Origin: an uncultured Oscillospiraceae bacterium
GTDB taxonomy: Bacteria; Bacillota; Clostridia; Oscillospirales; Oscillospiraceae
Length of the DNA stretch: 57,556 bases
Direction of reading: 5' to 3'
NCBI GenBank assembly: GCA_934631005.1
Contig: CAKTXA010000015.1
Coordinates: forward strand, 1 to 57,556
Shown: one piece after another, positions 52,491 through 57,556 of the stretch
Layout: the number at the start of each line of letters is the position of its first letter
Position numbering within the stretch: position 1 is the stretch's first letter
Notes under the pieces: model-generated
What the model was told of the DNA's origin: nothing
What the model saw: the letters and a program-made list of their open reading frames with translations, nothing else
The model's database searches: none
Program-made: the position numbers and the translations under genes

Positions 52491-52519
52491 ATTATATGAT
52501 GTTCGTTTTTCGTCGTAAC
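52491..52519 (-). promoter_or_regulatory. Candidate promoter of the lar-nik operon
   Basis: TATAAT (52496-52491) on the minus strand with GTTACG (52519-52514) 17 bases upstream. The poor -35 is the end of the adjacent R element. The transcript would begin about ten bases before the leader hairpin. Confidence 0.45.
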
Positions 52520-52995
52520 GTAGGGGAGGGGCTTGCCCCTCCCGCAGCTGGGCAGCTGTGGATTTTGCACGTACCGGTGGACGGTGCGCACCTCAATACC
52601 TTCCCCTCGGGGCCGATTCCCCCTATCAGGGGGAAATGTCCCGAAGGGACAAAGAGGGTAGGGACAGGTGCCCCCGAAGGGGGCGGATGAGGGTCGGGGA
52701 GCAGTTGCGTTTAGCTGAAACTGCAAGGCAAATCGTAAGTGCTCCCCGGCCCTCATCAGTCGCCTGCGGCGACAGCTTCCCCCAGGGGAAGCCAAGGGGC
52801 CCTCAGCAAAGCGGCACTGCGGCAAAGGAACGATGCTGCATACCGGCGGGAGGGGCAAGTCCCTCCCCTACGTTACGACGAAGGGTCGGGGGTGCGGTGG
52901 TGGTCGATGGGGTTACGGGCGGGGTAGAACCCCGCCCCTACGGCGCGATTGGTGGTGCGGTATGCGGGCCGATGTGGTCATCGGCCCCTACAGAC
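52506..52995. repeat. R element copy 15, full length, followed by extra modules
   Basis: A complete copy (52506-52880) with the 60-bp hairpin module, inner stem arms at 52685 and 52738, and hairpin GTCGCC-TGC-GGCGAC. After the right end come GGCGGGGTAGAACCCCGCCC (52919) and GCGGGCCGATGTGGTCATCG (52966), in the same order as at 49576-49650. The rest of the gap to 53086 has two small hairpins (GGCAC-TGCT-GTGCC near 53025 and GCCCGC-TTCTT-GCGGGC at 53044-53060 followed by TTTTTCTT) and no gene. Confidence 0.9.
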
Positions 52996-53043
52996 GTTGT
53001 GCGATCGCGCGGGGGCTATTTTTCGGCACTGCTGTGCCATCCT

Positions 53044-53068
53044 GCCCGCTTCTTGCGGGCTTTTTCTT
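53044..53068 (+). terminator. Plus-oriented terminator-like hairpin without an upstream plus gene
   Basis: GCCCGC-TTCTT-GCGGGC followed by TTTTTCTT on the plus strand. The nearest genes are on the minus strand, so its role is unclear. Confidence 0.5.
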
Positions 53069-53085
53069 GATTATACGCGATAATT

Positions 53086-53508
53086 TTACTCCGCGCAAGT
53101 CCCATCGTTCAGTTTGCAGAGGGTCTGTACGGCGGCTTCTACCAGGCGGGCGACGGTCTGGCCCTCGACGCCGGGGACGATGTTGTCGCAGTGGCTCACG
53201 GGCAGGAGGATGCGCTTCGCGCCGCTCTGCGCCACGGCGGCGGCCATGCGCGGGGTGATCTCGCCGAGCATCGCGTCGGCGATGACGATGCCGATCGCGC
53301 CGAGGATGACGTCGGCCTTGCGGCTGCACACGACGACGGCGTTCTCGCCCGTGGCGGCGCGGCTCGCGCCCGCCTTCAGCATCGCGGAGGTGGCCGCGGC
53401 GTTCGTGCCGACGGCGGTGATGTCCGCGTCTGGCAGACGCTCGCGGATGGCCAGCACCAGCTGCCGCCCCACGCCGCCGCCCTGCGCGTCGATGATGAGA
53501 ATGTTCAT
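53086..53508 (-). CDS. DUF3842 family protein
   Basis: 140 residues. The N-terminus MNILIIDAQGGGVGRQLV is Rossmann-like and glycine-rich. The middle has VVVCSRKADVILGAIGIVIADAML, and a conserved CDN follows LPVSHCDNIVPG. The family is common in Clostridia and of unknown function. It lies 10 bases after rlmD on the same strand and upstream of the lar genes, though an R element separates them. ATG 53508 follows AAGGAGCAAACT. Confidence 0.8.
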   Translation of the reverse strand: MNILIIDAQGGGVGRQLVLAIRERLPDADITAVGTNAAATSAMLKAGASRAATGENAVVVCSRKADVILGAIGIVIADAMLGEITPRMAAAVAQSGAKRILLPVSHCDNIVPGVEGQTVARLVEAAVQTLCKLNDGTCAE

Positions 53509-53518
53509 AGTTTGCTCC

Positions 53519-54901
53519 TTATTCCGATGATCCCGCCCGCTCCAGCAGGCAGACCGTTTCGATATGCGCGCAGCGGGGGAAGAGGTCTACGGCCTCGGCG
53601 GCGCGGGGTTCGTAGCCGTGTGTCCTCAGTTCACGGACATCCCGCGCCAGCGTCGCCGGGTCGCACGAGACGTAGACGATGCGCTGCGGGGCCATCTGCG
53701 CCAGCGCCGTGACCACGTCGGGGGACAGCCCCTTGCGGGGCGGGTCGACGACGATGACGTCCAGCTGTTCGCCGCGCTTTGCAAATTCCTGCGCGGCGGC
53801 CCCGGCATCGGCGCAGAAAAATTCCGCGTTCGTGATGCCGTTTCGGGCGGCGTTCTCCCGCGCGTTTTCCACGGCCTGCGGCACGATCTCCACGCCGTAC
53901 ACCTTCTTTGCCCGCCGCGCCAGACACAGCGTGATGGTGCCCGCGCCGCAGTAGAGGTCGAGCGCCGTCTGCGTCTCGTCGACCGCCGCGAGCGCCAGCG
54001 CCTTTTCGTATAAAACCTCGGCCTGATCGTGATTCACCTGATAAAACGCGGCGGGGGAGAGCGAAAATTCCAGCCCGCAGAGCGTATCGCGCAGCGCGCC
54101 TTCGCCCCAGAGCGTCTCAAAACGATCGCCCAGCACGGCGTTGCCGCGGCGCGTGTTGTAGGACGCGACCACGCCCGTGACCTCCGGGCAGGCCGCGCGC
54201 ACGGCGGTAACAAGCTCGTTTGCCTGCGGCGTCCTGTCCGCATTCAGCACCACGCAGCAGAGCACCGCGCCGCTCACCCAGCCGCGGCGCAGATAGATGT
54301 GCCGCACCGCGCCGGTATGCGTTTTTTCGTCGTAGGCGGGGACCCGGCAGTCCCGCATCCAATCCAGCACCGCGCGGCGGACGGCGTCGGCGCACGGGGG
54401 CTGGATGCGGCAGGTGTCGATGGGGATGACCTCGTGCGTGCGCGGGCGGAAAAAGCCCGCCGCCGCGCCGTTTTTCCCCGGCTGCACGGGGTACTGCACC
54501 TTGTTGCGGTAGCCGCCCTGCACCGGCGCGCCCGTGATGGGGAGGCCCGGCAGGGGAGCGCCACCGATGCGCGCGAACGCGTCCTGCACGCGCTGACGTT
54601 TCAGCCGCAGCTCCTCATCGTAGTCCATATGGCGGAAGTCGCAGCCGCCGCAGCGGTCAAAATACGGGCAGTCGGGCCGGATACGGTGCGGCGACGGCTC
54701 CAAAATCTCCAGGATCTCGCCGTGCGCGGCGGTCTTGCCGACGTTTACGATGCGCACGCGCAGGCGCTCGCCCGCGATGGCGCGCGGCACGAACACGACC
54801 TGCCCGCCCGCGCGGCCCACGCCCGCGCCCTCGGCGGTGTAGCCGGTGACGGTCAGCTCGTAAACGCCGCCCGTTTTCAATGTTTCACGTGAAACACTCA
54901 T
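53519..54901 (-). CDS. rlmD: 23S rRNA (uracil-5-)-methyltransferase, RlmD/RlmCD family
   Basis: 460 residues. An N-terminal TRAM RNA-binding domain (about 5-65) is followed by [4Fe-4S] ligands C78, C84, C87 and C164. The SAM-binding motif LDLYCGAG is near 315. The catalytic DPPRKG and the nucleophile-containing YVSCDPATLARD come near 400-425. It methylates a 23S rRNA uridine; in Firmicutes one enzyme often serves U747 and U1939. Its start overlaps the upstream lipoprotein stop (ATGA). Codons 2-7 coincide with a parS site. Confidence 0.92.
   Translation of the reverse strand: MSVSRETLKTGGVYELTVTGYTAEGAGVGRAGGQVVFVPRAIAGERLRVRIVNVGKTAAHGEILEILEPSPHRIRPDCPYFDRCGGCDFRHMDYDEELRLKRQRVQDAFARIGGAPLPGLPITGAPVQGGYRNKVQYPVQPGKNGAAAGFFRPRTHEVIPIDTCRIQPPCADAVRRAVLDWMRDCRVPAYDEKTHTGAVRHIYLRRGWVSGAVLCCVVLNADRTPQANELVTAVRAACPEVTGVVASYNTRRGNAVLGDRFETLWGEGALRDTLCGLEFSLSPAAFYQVNHDQAEVLYEKALALAAVDETQTALDLYCGAGTITLCLARRAKKVYGVEIVPQAVENARENAARNGITNAEFFCADAGAAAQEFAKRGEQLDVIVVDPPRKGLSPDVVTALAQMAPQRIVYVSCDPATLARDVRELRTHGYEPRAAEAVDLFPRCAHIETVCLLERAGSSE
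54881..54896. promoter_or_regulatory. parS chromosome partition site
   Basis: TGTTTCACGTGAAACA is a perfect 16-bp palindrome and an exact match to the bacterial parS consensus bound by ParB/Spo0J. It lies inside the 5' end of rlmD, encoding part of SVSRET. parS sites in Firmicutes cluster around oriC. Confidence 0.88.
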
Positions 54902-55470
54902 CCCGCGCTGTCCTCCACGACGTCGCCCGTCGTCACGTCAAACACGATCGTCCGCGTGCGCTCCGTGGCCGCGCCGGGCTGATCGCCGTAGGCCTCTGTC
55001 AGCGTGTACGTGACCGTCAGGCGCTCGGCCTCCTGCGCGGCGGTGAATGTGCCGGTCACGTTGACGACGGTGTTTCGCTCCTGCGCGGCATTGTAGACGG
55101 TCGTGCCGCAGTACGTTTCAAGCGCGTCCTCGAACGTGTCAAAAAAGTCCTCGATCTTCTCGAGCGCCGGGTCGTCATTGTCCTCGATCTCCGGAAGTTC
55201 GAGACTGTAGCTGCAGACCTCGTCAAAATAGCCGTCTTCAACGCCAGTCGAGATGATAACGGTCGGCACATCCTGCGCCGGTGCCTCCTCTACGGGGATC
55301 TCACGCGCAGGCTCTTCCCCGGCAGGCTCGTTGTACGCGGGGTGCTGCGCGTCCTGCGTGGGCTGCGTCTCAGCCGGCGTCATCTGCGCCGAGGGGCCGC
55401 CCTGCGCGGCGCAGGCCGTCAGCGCTGCAAAAAGCGCCGCGCCGAGCGCGAATAATTTCAGTCTTTTCAT
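54898..55470 (-). CDS. Lipoprotein of unknown function
   Basis: 190 residues. A lipoprotein signal peptide has lipobox LTAC with Cys at 20. A Pro/Glu/Ala-rich linker (about 25-70) follows, then a globular domain from PTVIISTG with many acidic residues and a beta-strand-rich C-terminus. I do not recognise the domain with certainty; it recalls small NTF2-like or DUF3298/4163-type secreted domains. ATG 55470 follows AAGGAG. It is translationally coupled to rlmD, which has no obvious functional link. Confidence 0.75.
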   Translation of the reverse strand: MKRLKLFALGAALFAALTACAAQGGPSAQMTPAETQPTQDAQHPAYNEPAGEEPAREIPVEEAPAQDVPTVIISTGVEDGYFDEVCSYSLELPEIEDNDDPALEKIEDFFDTFEDALETYCGTTVYNAAQERNTVVNVTGTFTAAQEAERLTVTYTLTEAYGDQPGAATERTRTIVFDVTTGDVVEDSAG

Positions 55471-55500
55471 ACGGTGTATCTCCTTCTGTGAGATACCGTC

Positions 55501-55551
55501 AGTGTACCACACCGCCGGGGGATTGTAAAGCGGCGGCGACTGCGCTATACT
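55501..55551. promoter_or_regulatory. Overlapping divergent promoters
   Basis: Plus strand: TTGTAA (55523-55528), 17 bases, TATACT (55546-55551) for the radical SAM gene. Minus strand: TTTACA (55529-55524), 17 bases, TACACT (55506-55501) for the lipoprotein-rlmD operon. The two -35 boxes occupy the same bases, so the promoters should exclude each other. Confidence 0.7.
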
Positions 55552-55572
55552 TTATAAAAAGGGGAGTGACGT

Positions 55573-56460
55573 ATGCTGAGTTATCAAAACTGCCGCCTGT
55601 GCCCGCGGGCGTGCGGCGTGGATCGCACGGCGGGGCAGCTCGGCTTCTGCCGGATGCCGGACCGCATTTTCGCGGCGCGCGCCGCCGCGCACTACTGGGA
55701 GGAGCCGGTCATCTCCGGGTCATTCGGCAGCGGGGCGGTGTTCTTTTCCGGCTGCACGCTGCGCTGCGCGTTCTGCCAGAATAGTCGGATCTCGACCGGC
55801 TGCGCGGGGCAGCCGCTCACATCCGCCGAGCTGCGGGATGTCTTCCTGCGGCTCATTGACGACGGCGTGCAGAACATCAACCTCGTCACGCCCACGCATT
55901 TTCTGCCGTCCATCGTCCCGGCGCTCACGCCGAAGCTGCCGGTGCCGGTCGTGTACAACTGCGGCGGGTATGAGTCCGTGGAGACGCTGCGGCAGCTGGA
56001 GGGGCTGATCGACGTGTACCTGCCGGACTATAAATATTCCGACGCCCGGCTCGCCGCCAAACTCTCCGCCGCGCCGGACTATCCCGCCGTCGCCGACGCC
56101 GCCATCCGCGAGATGGTGCGCCAGACCGGCCCCGCGGTCATCGAGGATGACCAGCTCGTCCGCGGTACGCTCGTGCGCCATCTGCTGCTGCCGGGGTACC
56201 TCGACAACACGCTCGGCGCGCTCGACTGGTTCGCGGACGTGTTCCCGGACGGCTCCGTCCTGCTCAGCCTGATGAGCCAGTACACCCCCGCAGGCAAGGC
56301 GAAAAACGAGCCGCCGCTCGACCGCCGCGTGACAGAGGACGAGTACGCCGCCGCGCTGTCGTATCTGGAGCTGCTGGGCATTGAACACGGCTTCACGCAG
56401 GATCTCTCAGCGGCGGAGACGACATACATCCCGGACTTTAATGGGGAAGGACTAAAATAA
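55573..56460 (+). CDS. Radical SAM protein, PflA-activase-like
   Basis: 295 residues. The radical SAM cluster motif is C61-x3-C65-x2-C68 (GCTLRCAFCQN). An N-terminal group C7, C10, C14 and C26 may bind a second cluster or zinc. Conserved features include NLVTPTHFLP near 100, PVVYNCGGYES near 128 and VYLPDYKYSD near 155. It belongs to the COG1313-type uncharacterised radical SAM proteins related to pyruvate formate-lyase activase. No glycyl radical enzyme is adjacent, so the partner is unknown. Confidence 0.88.
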   Translation: MLSYQNCRLCPRACGVDRTAGQLGFCRMPDRIFAARAAAHYWEEPVISGSFGSGAVFFSGCTLRCAFCQNSRISTGCAGQPLTSAELRDVFLRLIDDGVQNINLVTPTHFLPSIVPALTPKLPVPVVYNCGGYESVETLRQLEGLIDVYLPDYKYSDARLAAKLSAAPDYPAVADAAIREMVRQTGPAVIEDDQLVRGTLVRHLLLPGYLDNTLGALDWFADVFPDGSVLLSLMSQYTPAGKAKNEPPLDRRVTEDEYAAALSYLELLGIEHGFTQDLSAAETTYIPDFNGEGLK

Positions 56461-56462
56461 TA

Positions 56463-56502
56463 TAAACATACGTTTGCATTTTTCGGCAAGGTGTGCTATA
56501 CT
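56463..56502 (+). promoter_or_regulatory. lexA promoter with overlapping SOS box
   Basis: TTGCAT (56474-56479), 17 bases, TATACT (56497-56502). The -35 region is overlapped by TAAACATACGTTTG (56463-56476), close to the Gram-positive LexA box CGAACNNNNGTTCG with an AAAC/GTTT core. This indicates autoregulation. Confidence 0.75.
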
Positions 56503-56531
56503 GGTCGCAGAACGATACGGGAGGGGTCCTC

Positions 56532-57110
56532 ATGGGACGCAAAACGACCAAAAAGCAGGAAATTCTCGAATTTGTCACCCGGTTCATCGCCGAAAATAAA
56601 TATGCCCCCAGCGTGCGTGAGATCTGTCAGGCCGTGGGGCTTCAGTCCACCGCCACCGTGCACTATCACCTCAACGCCCTGCGCGACGAGGGCGCGATTC
56701 AGATGGACAGCATGAAAAAGCGCACCATCGCCCTGCCCGAGGCGCTGCAGCCCGGGCGCATCCCGGTGGTGGGCGTGGTCACGGCGGGCGTGCCGATTTT
56801 GGCCGTGGAGAATATCGAGCGCTACATCCCGTGGGAGGGGCCGAGCGGCTGCTTCGCGCTGCGCGTCCGGGGCGATTCGATGATCGGCGCGGGCATCCTC
56901 AGCGGCGACACCGTCGTCGTCCGCCCGCAGGAAACAGCCGAAAACGGCCAGATCGTGGTCGCCCTGCTGGACGATTCCGCCACCGTCAAGCGCCTCCGCC
57001 GCGACGCCAGCGGCGTCTGGCTCCTGCCCGAAAACCCGGCGTATGCGCCCATCGACGGCAGGGAAGCGAGCATTCTGGGCATCGTCGTGGCGCTGCAGCG
57101 GACATATTAA
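56532..57110 (+). CDS. lexA: LexA SOS repressor
   Basis: 192 residues. The N-terminal winged helix-turn-helix (1-65) includes APSVREICQAVGLQSTATVHYHL. The C-terminal S24 autoprotease domain has cleavage site Ala85-Gly86, nucleophile Ser116 and general base Lys153. RecA-stimulated self-cleavage would derepress SOS genes. The ATG at 56532 follows GGGAGGGG; an in-frame ATG at 56493 lies before the -10 box and is excluded. Confidence 0.95.
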   Translation: MGRKTTKKQEILEFVTRFIAENKYAPSVREICQAVGLQSTATVHYHLNALRDEGAIQMDSMKKRTIALPEALQPGRIPVVGVVTAGVPILAVENIERYIPWEGPSGCFALRVRGDSMIGAGILSGDTVVVRPQETAENGQIVVALLDDSATVKRLRRDASGVWLLPENPAYAPIDGREASILGIVVALQRTY

Positions 57111-57121
57111 GGAGGTACCAT

Positions 57122-57298
57122 ATGCGAAAACAGCTCGCGGGCATCGCCCTCATCCTGTTCGGCATCCTGCTCGCCGTCGCCTTCCCCAGCACCAGCCTCG
57201 CCACCATCGGCGTAGCATTGGGCTTCATCGGCCTGATCCTGACAGTCTGGAACAGCACGGAAACGCAGCCGAAGGATGAAGAAAAGAAAGATAAATAA
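57122..57298 (+). CDS. Small membrane protein of unknown function
   Basis: 58 residues with two hydrophobic segments (about 5-20 and 25-43) and a charged Glu/Lys C-terminal tail. It begins 11 bases after lexA behind AAGGAGG, so it is co-transcribed and presumably SOS-inducible. Small membrane proteins next to lexA include SOS cell-division inhibitors in other bacteria (YneA, SidA). This one lacks a LysM domain, so any such role is speculative. Confidence 0.7.
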   Translation: MRKQLAGIALILFGILLAVAFPSTSLATIGVALGFIGLILTVWNSTETQPKDEEKKDK

Positions 57299-57299
57299 G

Positions 57300-57330
57300 A
57301 AAAAGGAGAGGCCGCGGCCTCTCCTTTTTT
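57300..57330 (+). terminator. Intrinsic terminator of the lexA operon
   Basis: Stem AAAAAGGAGAGGCC / GGCCTCTCCTTTTTT with a two-base GC turn, immediately after the small membrane protein stop. Confidence 0.92.
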
Positions 57331-57346
57331 AGTGAAGCGTGAAGAA

Positions 57347-57556
57347 GTTTGTAGGGGCCGATGACCACATCGGCCCGTTTGCATAAACGTACGTATTTCG
57401 TCGTAATGTAGGGGAGGGGCTTGCCCCTCCCGCTGGTACGCGCCGTCATTCTTTTGCGGCAGTGCCGATTTGCCGAGGGCCCCATAGCTTCCCCTGGGGG
57501 CCGATTCCCCCTATCAGGGGGAAATGTCCCGAAGGGACAAAGAGGGTAGGGACAGC
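57347..57556. repeat. R element copy 16, cut by the window end
   Basis: Begins with the GTAGGGGCCGATGACCACAT module (57352), then the left terminal repeat (57397: TTCGTCGTAATGTAGGGGAG). The usual GTGCCGATTTGC flank and the start of the 60-bp hairpin module follow, to the window edge. Confidence 0.85.

Noticed and set aside
52431..52500. NiCo or other known metal riboswitch upstream of larE
   Set aside because: The leader between the -10 box and the start is too short and shows a single hairpin, not the multi-stem NiCo fold.

Overview
The window is chromosomal DNA from a GC-rich, low-oxygen Firmicute, most likely Clostridia of the Oscillospiraceae/Oscillospirales type. The evidence is strong Shine-Dalgarno sites with some TTG/GTG starts, a B. 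subtilis-like glmU-prs-pth-mfd block, a YfmF/YfmH pair, a VanW-family protein, RNase M5, SLH surface proteins and a Firmicute-type LexA operator. A perfect 16-bp parS site inside rlmD suggests the window lies in the origin-proximal half of the chromosome. No prophage, insertion sequence with a transposase, or CRISPR array was seen.

Layout. 1-6750, minus strand: gnd (cut by the window edge) and a PfkB sugar kinase, a VanW-family envelope protein, a DUF4015-type glycoside hydrolase and prmA. 7313-10781, plus: yfmF, yfmH, lgt. 10873-11340: an orphan cysteine-rich protein. 11701-18217, plus: comEC, holA, rnmV, an ABC-F ATPase and ydcF, tightly packed. Then come mrp, mnmG and tatD. 22801-26268, minus: pgi, a ROK glucokinase and an amidohydrolase. 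26567-26842: tRNA-Gly(CCC) and a broken second copy. 26972-27164: remnant of an SLH surface-protein gene. 27773-34606, minus: mfd, pth, prs and a GlmU-like protein whose pyrophosphorylase half is degenerate. 34735-35235: a GNAT acetyltransferase. 35989-40422: a 1477-residue secreted SLH protein. 40968-43174: an MFS transporter and an AraC regulator.

43702-52415, minus: larE-larB-larC for nickel-pincer nucleotide synthesis, followed by a five-gene NikABCDE/DppABCDF-type importer. Together they look like a nickel acquisition and cofactor-assembly locus; the lactate racemase itself (larA) is not in the window. A terminator-like hairpin sits immediately upstream of the larE ribosome binding site. 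The window ends with a DUF3842 gene, rlmD, a lipoprotein, a divergent radical SAM gene, lexA under its own SOS box, and a small membrane protein.

The most unusual feature is a family of 130-500 bp composite palindromic elements, here called R elements, filling nearly every large intergenic gap (about 16 loci). A full copy is bounded by inverted repeats of about 36 bp, encloses a long inner stem (GATGAGGGCCGGGGAGCA paired with its complement) and carries small hairpins whose arms covary between copies. No copy carries a convincing gene. They look like MITE-type or structured-RNA elements with mosaic, exchangeable modules. Calls rest on reading translations and motifs by eye; no database search was possible.
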